Assembly: GCA_934371475.1 (NCBI GenBank)
Contig: CAKRNX010000002.1
Span: 1-61,247, forward strand
DNA length: 61,247 nucleotides
Origin: an uncultured Lachnospiraceae bacterium
Lineage (GTDB): Bacteria > Bacillota > Clostridia > Lachnospirales > Lachnospiraceae
Reading direction: 5' to 3'
The translations under genes and the position numbers were made by a program. Positions 8,185 to 15,872 of the stretch are shown here, piece by piece. The notes beneath the pieces were generated by a model. That model was not told the DNA's origin and ran no database searches. It saw only the letters and a list, made by a program, of their open reading frames with translations. How positions within the stretch are numbered: position 1 is the first letter of the stretch; the number at the start of each line of letters is the position of its first letter.

Positions 8185-9285
8185 TTATTCTGACCGGTAC
8201 CATAATGTTCCGTCCGGCCCCGTATAACTTCCGTCTCCGTTATCGCTGTAAACACCGCCGGCAATGTTCTGCCATCCGCCGGTAGCCTCATCCTGATACA
8301 GCGTCTGAGTATTCAGTCCATCTTTATCTTTCACCTGTATCTGGGCAGCTGATTTATCCGACGGATTGGCCGGGGCAATATCTGTCCAGCTGCTGCCATC
8401 GCTCAGCCTCATCCAGCTGTCGGCGCGCCTCAGCTGATACTGTCTGCCGCTGCCGTCATACCAGTTGCCGTCCGTCGCCTTATTAATATAAGTCGCTGCA
8501 TTTCCGTCTGTCTGATACAGGCAAAGCTGCTCATCCGTCAGCGTAATGCCCAGGATCTCTGCACTGAGCAATTCCTGAGAAATATACTGAGCTGACACAT
8601 ATCCTGTCGCATTGTTATACCGGATCTGATACCATGCCCCATCCTGCATCGTACCTGTCACCATCACCGCATCTCCCCGGCTGAGCGCTCCGATCACAGA
8701 CGCATCTGTGGACGCATCGCTGCGCACATTAACATTATCTGTCACGTAACCGGTAAAGATACCTCCCACAGTCTCCACCGTCCCATCGGAGACTGTCCCT
8801 TCATTTCCGGTATCAGGTCCCGACTCTTCTACCACCCATCCGCCGGAAGGCACAGACACAGCGCCATCTGATGCCGGAGCAACCGCTTTCTTCGTATCAT
8901 ACTTCAGGATCTTAGCGCTCTGCACTGCCTCGCGCACCCGGTCAAAATCCTCGGCATCTTCAACATAACCAGTGATAATAAAAACTTCATTTTCTGTGGA
9001 AAGAATGCTCTGGCACACCTCTGCCCAGTCATCGTCTGCCACCGCGATGTCCGGCAGCTTTTCACCGTTGCTGTAATGCATCAGTGTGATCTTCTGTCCA
9101 TCGCTTCCCAGTGTCATCCAGCTTCCCGGATCCGCAATCTGCTGCCAGTCATCATCCGGCGTTTCCAGCGACAGCACAGAATCCGGCGTCACAAACTCCT
9201 CTGCCAGAGCGTTCATCCCGGATACCGCCACACTCACAGCAGCAGCCATCATTCCCAGTACCATTTTTCTATTCTTATAATTCAT
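8185..9285 (-). CDS. Secreted SH3-domain protein of the BlaI/BlaR1 operon
   Basis: A 366-residue exported protein. The signal peptide covers about residues 1-28 (basic MNYKNRK, hydrophobic core, cleavage near NALAEE). Residues about 30-135 form an unrecognised alpha/beta-looking domain, about 180-235 a bacterial SH3 domain (VNVRSDASTDASVIGAL, GAWYQIRY, GYVSAQYIS), and about 240-366 a module rich in Trp, Gly and Asp (NWYDGSGRQYQ, SWMRLSDGSSWTD, DGSYTGPDGTLWY). The SH3 and last modules are clearly paralogous to the ectodomain of the BlaR1-like protein two genes downstream. It is the first gene of the operon, start preceded by AGGAGTATCAGGAT. It may bind the cell wall and compete with, or feed the signal to, the sensor; that is inference. 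Confidence 0.8.
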   Translation of the reverse strand: MNYKNRKMVLGMMAAAVSVAVSGMNALAEEFVTPDSVLSLETPDDDWQQIADPGSWMTLGSDGQKITLMHYSNGEKLPDIAVADDDWAEVCQSILSTENEVFIITGYVEDAEDFDRVREAVQSAKILKYDTKKAVAPASDGAVSVPSGGWVVEESGPDTGNEGTVSDGTVETVGGIFTGYVTDNVNVRSDASTDASVIGALSRGDAVMVTGTMQDGAWYQIRYNNATGYVSAQYISQELLSAEILGITLTDEQLCLYQTDGNAATYINKATDGNWYDGSGRQYQLRRADSWMRLSDGSSWTDIAPANPSDKSAAQIQVKDKDGLNTQTLYQDEATGGWQNIAGGVYSDNGDGSYTGPDGTLWYRSE

Positions 9286-9327
9286 ATCCTGATACTCCTC
9301 TCTTCATCTTTCATCGGCCGAATCTTT

Positions 9328-9345
9328 TTCTACATTTGTAGTAGA
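9328..9345 (-). promoter_or_regulatory. BlaI operator 1
   Basis: CTACATTTGTAG (9330-9341) within an 18-bp TTCTACATTTGTAGTAGA site matches the TACA-N-TGTA dyad of BlaI/MecI operators. It lies just downstream of the inferred transcription start of the SH3-blaI-blaR1 operon. Confidence 0.85.
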
Positions 9346-9353
9346 TAATTCAT

Positions 9354-9382
9354 ATTCTACATTTGTAGTAGAAAGATGTCAA
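9354..9382 (-). promoter_or_regulatory. Promoter of the SH3-blaI-blaR1 operon
   Basis: On the minus strand TTGACA (9377-9382), a 17-bp spacer and TAGAAT (9354-9359) form a near-consensus sigma-A promoter. Operator 2 covers its spacer and -10 box. Confidence 0.85.
9355..9372 (-). promoter_or_regulatory. BlaI operator 2
   Basis: This second identical CTACATTTGTAG core (9357-9368) sits 27 bp from operator 1, centre to centre, close to two and a half helical turns. It overlaps the -10 element, so binding should block RNA polymerase directly. Confidence 0.85.
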
Positions 9383-9402
9383 GAAGAACATTTAATTGAA
9401 TG

Positions 9403-9450
9403 AACAAAAGTGTGCTCGCACACCCCGCGGGCCACTGCTTCGCCTGCGAA
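9403..9450. repeat. Dispersed intergenic repeat R3, copy 1
   Basis: AACAAAAGTGTGCTCGCACA followed by CCCCGCGGGCCACTGCTTCG closely matches 48646-48695 and, in its first half, 33253-33290. It occupies the gap between the SH3 operon promoter and the end of proC. Confidence 0.7.
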
Positions 9451-9500
9451 AAACAACAGATAGGGGAAGGCTTGCGGCAGCCCCATTTTCGCACTCTGCT

Positions 9501-10295
9501 TTACAGCTCTCTGGATTTTTTCACACATGCCTTGCTGGCCTCTATCAGGGCGCTTCTGAAACCGCGCTCCTCCAGCACACGCACCGCCTCAATCGTGGTT
9601 CCGCCCGGTGAGCATACCATGTCCTTTAACTCACCCGGATGCTTACCGGTCTCCAGCATCAGTTTCGCACTGCCCAGCACAGCCTGGGCGGCAAACTTGT
9701 ACGCCTGGACTCTGGGCATTCCATCTGCCACGGCACCGTCTGCCAGCGACTCAATCATCATAAATACAAAAGCAGGGGAACTGCCGGAAATGCTGGTTAC
9801 GATATCCATCAGATTTTCCGACACACTTTCCGTCTTCCCGAAGCTCTGGCAGAGACTGCACACAATTCCCATCTCTTCATCCGTTACATTCTCATTTTTG
9901 CAGAGCGCCATCATGCCTTCCCTTACCATGGCAGGTGTGTTCGGCATGGTGCGGATGATCTTCAGTCTCCGTTTAAACTGCTCTCCCAGCCATTTGAGCG
10001 ATTTCCCCGCTGCAATTGTCACGATAATATCTTCCCTGGATACTTCATCTCTGATATCGGCAATGACTTCCTCATAGTACTGGGGCTTCACCGCCAGAAA
10101 TATCACATCCGCAAATCTGGCCACATCGGCATTTGTTTCACCATACTGTATGCCCAGGATTTCCTTGATCTTTTTCTTCGTTTCCAGCGTTCTGGCCGAA
10201 GCCATAATATCCTCCGGCAGTGCTGCGCCGCTCTCCAGAATCCCGTTAATCATGGCAGTCGCCATGTTCCCACAGCCGATAAAACCAATTTTCAT
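9501..10295 (-). CDS. proC: Pyrroline-5-carboxylate reductase
   Basis: Last step of proline biosynthesis: reduces 1-pyrroline-5-carboxylate to proline with NAD(P)H in the cytoplasm. The 264-residue length is normal. It begins with the Rossmann motif IGFIGCGNMATAMINGI (residues 2-18), has VKPQYY and the GSSPAF loop in the middle, and ends with the family signature around DMVCSPGGTTIEAVRVLEE. The start follows AGGAGGAATAGAG. It is downstream of an Lrp/AsnC regulator on the same strand, separated by a stem-loop, which suggests but does not prove amino-acid-responsive control. ProA and ProB are not in the window. Confidence 0.96.
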   Translation of the reverse strand: MKIGFIGCGNMATAMINGILESGAALPEDIMASARTLETKKKIKEILGIQYGETNADVARFADVIFLAVKPQYYEEVIADIRDEVSREDIIVTIAAGKSLKWLGEQFKRRLKIIRTMPNTPAMVREGMMALCKNENVTDEEMGIVCSLCQSFGKTESVSENLMDIVTSISGSSPAFVFMMIESLADGAVADGMPRVQAYKFAAQAVLGSAKLMLETGKHPGELKDMVCSPGGTTIEAVRVLEERGFRSALIEASKACVKKSREL

Positions 10296-10334
10296 CTCTA
10301 TTCCTCCTGAGTGCTTATGCTCTGCAATATTATA

Positions 10335-10363
10335 ATGCCAGAGACAATATATAACTCTGGCAT
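10335..10363. terminator. Stem-loop between the Lrp-type gene and proC
   Basis: ATGCCAGAG and CTCTGGCAT form a 9-bp perfect stem with an 11-base AT loop. The tail on the minus strand is TATAATATT rather than a pure T run, so it is a weak terminator for the Lrp-type gene at best. Confidence 0.5.
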
Positions 10364-10524
10364 CATATTTTTCTTATAAATCAACCGTTTTTTTAATCTT
10401 AGCACAAAAACAGAATTCTGTCAGTATCTTATCTCTTCCTATGCAGAACTTTCATTTCCGTAATCAGCACTCTATCAGAGGTGCAAATGAATACTCCATT
10501 ACTCTCAGTGGGATCTCTGCTTTG

Positions 10525-10980
10525 TTACTCCTCCTCCGTCTCAATGGGCAATCCGCGCTGATCCACCGCCGTAGAAAATACGATCTGCGTCTTGGTTTCC
10601 CCGTATTTCTGTAATCCGTCAATGAAATGATCCAGTTCCTCCGTATTGTGAAACAGCACCTCTAGAAATATCACATAATCACCCGTTACACAATCACACT
10701 GGATCACATTTTTCACGGAACCCACATACTGGTAAAGCTCACTTTTCATGACCGGATCCATCTTTAGATTGATAAACGCCTTGATCTGAAACTGAAACGC
10801 ATCCCTGTTGACCCTGGCATGATATCCCTCTATAATTCCGTTACGCTCCAGTTTTTCAATTCTGGCCGATACCGCAGGTGAAGTCAGGAACACCTCATTT
10901 GCAATATCTTTCAGTGACATTCTCGCATTGTTCTGCAGCAAATCCAGGATTTTGCAGTCTACTCCGTCAAGTTCATACAT
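10525..10980 (-). CDS. Lrp/AsnC-family transcriptional regulator
   Basis: A 151-residue protein with the standard two-part layout: an N-terminal HTH (about residues 1-60, DGVDCKILDLLQNNARMSL, SPAVSARIEKLERNGIIEGY) and a C-terminal RAM ligand-binding domain (about 70-145, CVTGDYVIFLEV). Such proteins form octamers and respond to amino acids. The start is preceded by AGAGGAGAAGAACT. proC follows on the same strand about 230 bp downstream, making proline or another amino acid a reasonable but unproven effector. The 300 bp upstream contain a degenerate copy of repeat R4 (near 11055-11095) and no clear operator. Confidence 0.93.
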   Translation of the reverse strand: MYELDGVDCKILDLLQNNARMSLKDIANEVFLTSPAVSARIEKLERNGIIEGYHARVNRDAFQFQIKAFINLKMDPVMKSELYQYVGSVKNVIQCDCVTGDYVIFLEVLFHNTEELDHFIDGLQKYGETKTQIVFSTAVDQRGLPIETEEE

Positions 10981-11190
10981 AGTTCTTCTCCTCTAATCCA
11001 CAGTCAGGCAGATATCCGCAATCTGTCTCACCCTTTACTCATAACCAGCCAGCAATTCCTCACTCACTGCTTAAATTGAAACAGGGAATTTACCTGGTTT
11101 GGTTGAAATAAATTTTTTAAAGTTTACATTCCGTTTCTGACCGGCAAAACTTTATATTTTAAAATTTTCTTTGAAATTTTTAAAATATAA

Positions 11191-11226
11191 AAGGGCGTTC
11201 AAAGAAAACTTTCTCTGAACACCCTT
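11191..11226 (-). terminator. Terminator downstream of the TRIC-family gene
   Basis: On the minus strand AAGGGTGTTCA pairs with TGAACGCCCTT (one G-T type mismatch) and is followed by TTATATTTTAAAA. It is 53 bases after the stop codon of the leftward gene ending at 11280. Confidence 0.75.
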
Positions 11227-11279
11227 GTTCTTAACCTGCTATAAAAATATCACCTGCTGATTTTCTTGTCAATATCTTT

Positions 11280-11942
11280 TTATCTGTCCTCTGACTGTTC
11301 CAGCGGAATCCGCGGAAGATTCCACCGGTAATGCGCCGCCAGAAAGCGAATCAGGATCACCACAGCTGCGCCTGTCACCATTGCTCCCAGCTGTCCCAGA
11401 CGCTGTCTGCTCAGCACACACACCACAGCTCCTGCGATCGATGCACAGGCATAGATATGCTTTGTCAGAATGTACGGCTTCACCTCAGCCATCATATCCC
11501 GGATCAGTCCACCTCCCACACCGGTAATGACTCCCACAAAAACCAGCAGAAATCTCTGGCTGTATCCGACATTCCAGGCGGTATTGATCCCGACTACCGT
11601 AAAAATTCCCAGTCCCACTGCATCAAAAATAAGCATCACCTTATCGTACGCGATGCCGAATCGACCCTTCCAGAGATTACGCTTCACATAAAGCAGGAAA
11701 AACAGCAGCACACACACCGTCACAGCCACCAGAGTATATACCGGCCGACGGAACATCCCCGGCGGAATAATTCCCAGGATCAGATCCCGGATCAGGCCGC
11801 CTCCCACCGCCGTTGTCACGCCCAGCACACAGACTCCGAACAGATCCATCTCCTTCTGCACCGCCAGCATGGCACCGGAAGAAGCAAAAGCAATCGTCCC
11901 GATAATTTCCATAATAAAAATCATAAGTTCTGAATAATCCAT
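11280..11942 (-). CDS. TRIC/UPF0126-family cation channel protein (YadS-like)
   Basis: A 220-residue membrane protein with seven predicted TM segments arranged as two homologous UPF0126 repeats. Each repeat carries the glycine-rich signature: TTAVGGGLIRDLI near residue 45 and VGGGLIRDMM near residue 130. Prokaryotic TRIC homologues are trimeric K+/Na+-permeable channels. The ATG at 11942 (before DYSELMIF) is chosen, since the upstream 30 in-frame residues are Arg/Cys-rich and overlap the previous gene. It starts 14 bases after the stop of the YkgJ-type gene and is followed by a terminator, so the two form a small operon. A physiological link between them is not evident. Confidence 0.85.
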   Translation of the reverse strand: MDYSELMIFIMEIIGTIAFASSGAMLAVQKEMDLFGVCVLGVTTAVGGGLIRDLILGIIPPGMFRRPVYTLVAVTVCVLLFFLLYVKRNLWKGRFGIAYDKVMLIFDAVGLGIFTVVGINTAWNVGYSQRFLLVFVGVITGVGGGLIRDMMAEVKPYILTKHIYACASIAGAVVCVLSRQRLGQLGAMVTGAAVVILIRFLAAHYRWNLPRIPLEQSEDR

Positions 11943-11955
11943 TCCCGACCTCTTC

Positions 11956-12627
11956 TCAGCCTCCCAGCCCAATGTACTGCTTTGCCTGGGACAGCCGCGC
12001 TTCAAACTGCGGATAAAAATCTGTCTGCACATCCCATAGCTGCATGAAAAACAGCTTCAGCAGATAAAGATTCACCTGTTTGCGCAGCGTGTCATTTTCA
12101 TCCCGGTCCAGGATCTGTGCCACATCTTCCAGAAAATAGTGCCACTGACAGATATACTGTTCATAGGCAGCCAGTCCAGGCGTATCAAGCCACTTTTTCA
12201 CTTTTATCTTGCTGCGGTTCTCCTGTCTGCACTCATGTACCTGAAGAAAATACCGGAACGTGCGCCCTTCATAGTAACGTCCCAGCGGGAACAGACGACA
12301 GACCCCCGGTCTTGCCCGGTGAATGCTGCATCTCCCCTCCGCATCCAGAAACGCACATACCTCTGCTGTACCTGCCATCTTCAGGTTGGGAAGGATGATC
12401 CCATCCACCACATTCAGTTCCAGCTTATCCTGCAGCAGCTCCTCAAAAGAAATGCCCAGCGCTCCTTCCATTCTCCAAATATCCATCGGATCAAGAATCA
12501 CCGAACTGCCCATCCCGTGACAGCAGGCTGAACATCCCCGGCATCCGCCGGTATCTGCCTTCACCATATCTCCGGAATCATACAGCCTTCCGTCTGAAAT
12601 TTCTGCTATATCTACATTTCGCTTCAT
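11956..12627 (-). CDS. YkgJ-family cysteine-cluster protein
   Basis: A 223-residue cytoplasmic protein of the YkgJ (PF03692) family, which binds zinc or an iron-sulfur cluster through conserved cysteines. Seen: CRGCSACC at about 29-36, CAFLDAEGRCSIHRARPGVC at about 91-110 followed by RLFPLG. The role of the family is unknown; some members are linked to protein or flagellin modification. The remaining C-terminal half is alpha-helical and unremarkable. It has its own sigma-A-like promoter at 12674-12702 and heads a two-gene operon with the TRIC channel. Confidence 0.88.
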   Translation of the reverse strand: MKRNVDIAEISDGRLYDSGDMVKADTGGCRGCSACCHGMGSSVILDPMDIWRMEGALGISFEELLQDKLELNVVDGIILPNLKMAGTAEVCAFLDAEGRCSIHRARPGVCRLFPLGRYYEGRTFRYFLQVHECRQENRSKIKVKKWLDTPGLAAYEQYICQWHYFLEDVAQILDRDENDTLRKQVNLYLLKLFFMQLWDVQTDFYPQFEARLSQAKQYIGLGG

Positions 12628-12673
12628 AATCGCTCTTATTCCTTTTTATTCTTCATTCTTAACTCTCTGTCTT

Positions 12674-12702
12674 ATTGTACCGTATCAGCTCTGTTTTGTG
12701 AA
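12674..12702 (-). promoter_or_regulatory. Promoter of the ykgJ-TRIC operon
   Basis: On the minus strand TTCACA (12697-12702) and TACAAT (12674-12679) are separated by 17 bp. Both differ from consensus by one or two bases; position and spacing fit the leftward operon. Confidence 0.6.
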
Positions 12703-12855
12703 CCTTATAATTTCCCGCTCATACCGATTTCTTTTTTACCAGATGCAGCGGCCGTGTCCTCTCTCATCCGTTCAGGGAGGCTCCGTATTCTTGCTGCGAG
12801 ATGCGTATCATGCATCTGCATGGCATTTTTCTCCCGATTCCTGCCCGGGGCATGC
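12703..12855. other. Intergenic stretch between ykgJ and the pab promoter
   Basis: No gene is seen. Part of it (about 12805-12835, GCATCTGCATGGCAT) resembles the right end of repeat R1. The rest has no recognisable element. Confidence 0.4.
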
Positions 12856-12884
12856 TTGACCTGCCTGTGCTTTTATGGTAATAT
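12856..12884 (+). promoter_or_regulatory. Promoter of the pabABC genes
   Basis: TTGACC (12856-12861), a 17-bp spacer and TAATAT (12879-12884) give a strong sigma-A promoter. Transcription would begin near 12891, about 25 bases before a terminator-like hairpin. Confidence 0.8.
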
Positions 12885-12915
12885 AAACTCACTTTATTAC
12901 AGATTACGGACCGAG

Positions 12916-12965
12916 AGGGATAACGACTGTGCATGAAATACATGCTGTCGTTATCCCTTTTTTTA
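12916..12965 (+). terminator. Terminator-like hairpin in the pabA leader (possible attenuator)
   Basis: AGGGATAACGAC (12916-12927) pairs perfectly with GTCGTTATCCCT (12947-12958). The stem is extended by GCATG/CATGC and followed by a run of eight T. It lies between the pab promoter and the pabA ribosome site (CGGAGGA at 12971-12977), where no upstream rightward gene needs a terminator. Premature termination or readthrough control of pabABC is therefore likely. Confidence 0.75.
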
Positions 12966-12983
12966 TTTCACGGAGGAACCACT

Positions 12984-13574
12984 ATGTATCTTATGATTGA
13001 CAATTTCGATTCTTATGTTTATAACCTGTATGCCTATTTCCGGGAACTGGGACGGGACATCCTCGTCAGACGGTGTGATCAGATCACACTTGCCGATATT
13101 GAACGGCTTCATCCGCAGGCCATCGTTCTCTCTCCCGGTCCGAAACGCCCCGCCGATGCTTCCCTCTGCATTGATATTGTGCAGACATTCGGATCACGGA
13201 TCCCAATCCTCGGCGTATGTCTGGGGCATCAGGTACTCGGGCACTGCGCCGGAGCTGCAGTAGAAAAAGGAGAACGTCCCATGCACGGAAAAGTAACGGA
13301 GATTATCAACAGCCAGACCGGACTTTTTGATGGTCTGCCCGAACACTTTAAAGTCACCCGTTATCACTCCCTGACCATCCGTCGTGAAACACTTCCCGTG
13401 GATTACCGCGTAGACGCGGTATCCTGGGATGGCGCAGTCATGGCGATCTCCCATCGTGTCCTGCCGCTGTACGGTGTCCAGTTCCATCCCGAGGCTGTCC
13501 TCACCGAATACGGCTATGAACTGCTGGAAAATTTCTGTAAAATTGCTGAAAAGGAGCTCTCCCATGCCTCATAA
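12984..13574 (+). CDS. pabA: Aminodeoxychorismate synthase glutaminase subunit
   Basis: Glutamine amidotransferase that supplies ammonia to PabB for p-aminobenzoate (folate) synthesis. 196 residues, normal length. Class I triad seen: Cys79 in GVCLGHQ, His168 and Glu170 in VQFHPEA; the N-terminal MIDNFDSYVYNL is typical of PabA/TrpG. The ATG at 12984 follows CGGAGGAACC; an earlier in-frame ATG at 12933 lies inside the leader hairpin and is rejected. Its 3' end overlaps pabB by 11 bases, indicating translational coupling. Since pabB carries the PabB-specific lysine, this subunit serves folate rather than tryptophan, though amphibolic use cannot be excluded. Confidence 0.93.
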   Translation: MYLMIDNFDSYVYNLYAYFRELGRDILVRRCDQITLADIERLHPQAIVLSPGPKRPADASLCIDIVQTFGSRIPILGVCLGHQVLGHCAGAAVEKGERPMHGKVTEIINSQTGLFDGLPEHFKVTRYHSLTIRRETLPVDYRVDAVSWDGAVMAISHRVLPLYGVQFHPEAVLTEYGYELLENFCKIAEKELSHAS

Positions 13575-14973
13575 TCATTTATCCCACAATACCAGTAACC
13601 TGCCCCGCCATCACCGCATCATCCACGAATTAGACGACTACATCCCCGCAGCCAGGCTTTTTGACTGTTTCCGTGATGAACCAAACTGCGTTTTCCTGGA
13701 TTCCTCCCTGGTCAATGACCTCGGACGTTTTTCCATCATCGGCCGCCTCCCCTATCTGAAACTGATAAAGGAAGCGGACCGTTTCACTGCCAACGGAATA
13801 ACTGTCACTGACTGTTCCTTTGAAGATTATCTGCGGAATTTTCTCGACAGCAACCGGGAACCCAATGAGACAGAGCTTCCCATGGTCTCCGGAGCCATCG
13901 GATATTTTACGTACGACTACGGCCGCAAGCTGCAGGGGGTTCCCTCTTCCCAGCCGGAGACAGTATCGATCCCGGATGCGATCCTGACATTTTACGATTT
14001 TCTGATCATCGAAGACTGTCTGTCTCAAAAAGTATATCTGATTGCCAATGGCGTTACCTGCGATGCCGAGACACAGATCAGTGACACCATCCGATCCATC
14101 GATTCTTTTCGATCTGTTTTGATCACAGAACCGGCTCCGGGCAGAATGCCATTCCCGATCCAGGTTCGCCCCAACTTTGAAAGAGAAGCATACAAACGGA
14201 CGATAGACCGTATGATTCGCTATATTGTGGAGGGAGATATCTATATTGCAAATATGACACAGCAGCTGGTCATCCAGAGCGCCAAAAATCCGTACGATGT
14301 CTTCTGTGATCTGCGGAAGAACAACCCTTCTCCGTTCGGCGGATATCTGGACTATGGTGATTTTCAGATCATCTGCGCTTCTCCGGAGCGGTTCCTGAAG
14401 ATGCATGGCGGCTGCGTCCGAACCCGTCCCATCAAAGGAACCCGCAAACGCGGAAAGACTCCCGAAGAAGATCTGATGATGCGTCAGGAGCTGGAACAGT
14501 CCGAAAAAGACAAGAGCGAACTGCTCATGATCGTCGATCTGGAACGCAACGATCTGAACCGGGTCTGCATCCCCGGCAGTGTAAAAGTGACAGAACTTTT
14601 TACTGTGGAGACATATGCCACTGTTTTTCATCTTGTTTCAGATATCGAAGGCAAATTGCTGCCGGACTGTAATGTCGTGGATCTGCTGGAAGCCACTTTC
14701 CCGGGCGGCTCCATCACCGGTGCGCCCAAATACCGCGCCATGGAAATCATTGACGAGCTGGAGCATGGAAAACGCGGTCTCTATACAGGTTCTATCGGCT
14801 ACCTTTCCCTGAGCGGAGACTGCGATTTTAACATTGTTATCCGCACCGCCATCCACAAAGACGGGGTCTACCATCTCGGCGTGGGCGGCGGCATTACAGC
14901 CGAATCAGACCTTGCTTTCGAATATGAAGAAACCCTGCAGAAAGCCAGAGCTATCCTGGATGCGCTGCAATAA
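13564..14973 (+). CDS. pabB: Aminodeoxychorismate synthase, component I
   Basis: Converts chorismate and ammonia to 4-amino-4-deoxychorismate. 469 residues, normal for the family, with an N-terminal domain (about 1-190) and the C-terminal chorismate-binding domain (about 200-465). Seen: the PIKGT motif with Lys291, the nucleophile that separates PabB from anthranilate synthase (which has PIAGT); ERNDLNRVC; FPGGSITGAPK; and GLYTGSIGYL. The ATG at 13564 follows AAAAGGAG and lies within the 3' end of pabA. pabC follows 134 bp later, so the three genes for PABA synthesis are collinear. Confidence 0.95.
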   Translation: MPHNHLSHNTSNLPRHHRIIHELDDYIPAARLFDCFRDEPNCVFLDSSLVNDLGRFSIIGRLPYLKLIKEADRFTANGITVTDCSFEDYLRNFLDSNREPNETELPMVSGAIGYFTYDYGRKLQGVPSSQPETVSIPDAILTFYDFLIIEDCLSQKVYLIANGVTCDAETQISDTIRSIDSFRSVLITEPAPGRMPFPIQVRPNFEREAYKRTIDRMIRYIVEGDIYIANMTQQLVIQSAKNPYDVFCDLRKNNPSPFGGYLDYGDFQIICASPERFLKMHGGCVRTRPIKGTRKRGKTPEEDLMMRQELEQSEKDKSELLMIVDLERNDLNRVCIPGSVKVTELFTVETYATVFHLVSDIEGKLLPDCNVVDLLEATFPGGSITGAPKYRAMEIIDELEHGKRGLYTGSIGYLSLSGDCDFNIVIRTAIHKDGVYHLGVGGGITAESDLAFEYEETLQKARAILDALQ

Positions 14974-14997
14974 TCCCTTTTGACACGGTAATTTTAC

Positions 14998-15046
14998 ATC
15001 AGATGCAGAGGTGCGCAGAAGAATGCCGGGGCATTCTTGAAACTCA
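14998..15046. repeat. Intergenic repeat R1 fragment
   Basis: ATCAGATGCAGAGGTGCGCA followed by GAAGAATGCCGGGGCATTCT and TGAA matches the inner part of the R1 family (for example, in inverted orientation, 31554-31609 and 33419-33470). It sits between pabB and pabC. Confidence 0.7.
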
Positions 15047-15067
15047 TTTATTAAGGAACTATTATAT

Positions 15068-15136
15068 ATGAAGCATATAGAATTATTTATGAAGGAACTA
15101 TTTAAATATGGATCACACAGAATTAAAACTGGATGA
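15068..15136 (+). other. Possible 22-codon upstream reading frame overlapping the pabC start
   Basis: A tandem duplication has produced two copies of AAGGAACTATT followed by an ATG, at about 15053 and 15092. The first ATG (15068) opens a 22-codon frame that ends with TGA at 15134-15136, 29 bases inside pabC and in a different frame. It has its own Shine-Dalgarno-like AAGGA. It may be translated and coupled to pabC, or may be an inert duplication product. Confidence 0.35.
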
Positions 15137-15872
15137 CTGTTTTCAGTTCGGACTGGGAGCTTTTGAAACAATCGCAATCGAAAACAGCGCTCCCGTTTTT
15201 CTGAAACAGCATTTAAAAAGACTGAACCGCGCCGCCGGATTTTTAGGGCTCGGCTCCTGTCAGGAAAGAGGCATCACAGCCGACGCTCTGGCAGACTGGC
15301 TGCAAAATCGCAGTGACGATCCCTCCATCCACCACGGCGCACTCAAACTGATGCTCTCAAAAGAAAATCTCCTGCTCCGCCTGCGCCCTAACCCTTACAC
15401 ACCGGAACGTTATCAGCGCGGATTTGTCATGGATTTCAGTCAGGTACGGCGCAACGAGACTTCTCCTCTGGTGTATCACAAGACCATGAACTACGGGGAC
15501 TGTCTCCTGGAAAAACGCAGCGCTGCGGCGGCAGGCATGGATGAACGGATCTTTCTCAATACCCGCGGCGAGCTGTGCGAAGGATGTGTCAGCAACATAT
15601 TTTTTGTCCGCAAAGGAATGCTTTTTACCCCGCAGCTCTCCTGCGGCCTCCTTCCCGGCATCATGCGGGAATATCTCCTGTCGGAATACGACGTATGCGA
15701 GACCGTGATTCGTCCGGATGAAATCTCTGATTTTGAGGAATGCTTTGTCACCAACTCCCTCATGGGCATCATGCCGGTGCGTCAGCTGGGAACAACTATT
15801 TTTCCTTCCCGGCAGTACACCCAAAATCTGGCGGACGATTATTCCCGCTATTTGGGGCTTGTCTGCTCCTGA
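15108..15872 (+). CDS. pabC: Aminodeoxychorismate lyase (class IV aminotransferase fold)
   Basis: Releases pyruvate from 4-amino-4-deoxychorismate to give p-aminobenzoate; a PLP enzyme. 254 residues, normal. Seen: FGLGAFETIAI near the N-terminus, the PLP lysine Lys125 in YHKTMNYGD, EGCVSNIFFV, and the phosphate-site GLLPGIMREYL. Class IV aminotransferases include D-amino-acid and branched-chain enzymes, but collinearity with pabA and pabB makes the lyase assignment strong. The start is 15108 with AAGGA upstream; the region is part of a tandem duplication described separately. The gene is followed after 45 bases by an HD-domain gene with its own promoter. Confidence 0.9.
   Translation: MDHTELKLDDCFQFGLGAFETIAIENSAPVFLKQHLKRLNRAAGFLGLGSCQERGITADALADWLQNRSDDPSIHHGALKLMLSKENLLLRLRPNPYTPERYQRGFVMDFSQVRRNETSPLVYHKTMNYGDCLLEKRSAAAAGMDERIFLNTRGELCEGCVSNIFFVRKGMLFTPQLSCGLLPGIMREYLLSEYDVCETVIRPDEISDFEECFVTNSLMGIMPVRQLGTTIFPSRQYTQNLADDYSRYLGLVCS

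Noticed and set aside
5647..9285. Beta-lactam resistance operon (bla/mec)
   Set aside because: BlaI and an M56 sensor are present, but the sensor has no penicillin-binding domain and no beta-lactamase or PBP2a gene is linked.
12933..12983. Upstream in-frame start for pabA
   Set aside because: That ATG is inside the leader hairpin and has no Shine-Dalgarno; the ATG at 12984 follows CGGAGGA and matches the normal family N-terminus.
13564..14973. Anthranilate synthase (TrpE) for the chorismate-binding enzyme
   Set aside because: The PIKGT motif with Lys is PabB-specific, no other trp genes are nearby and pabC follows.
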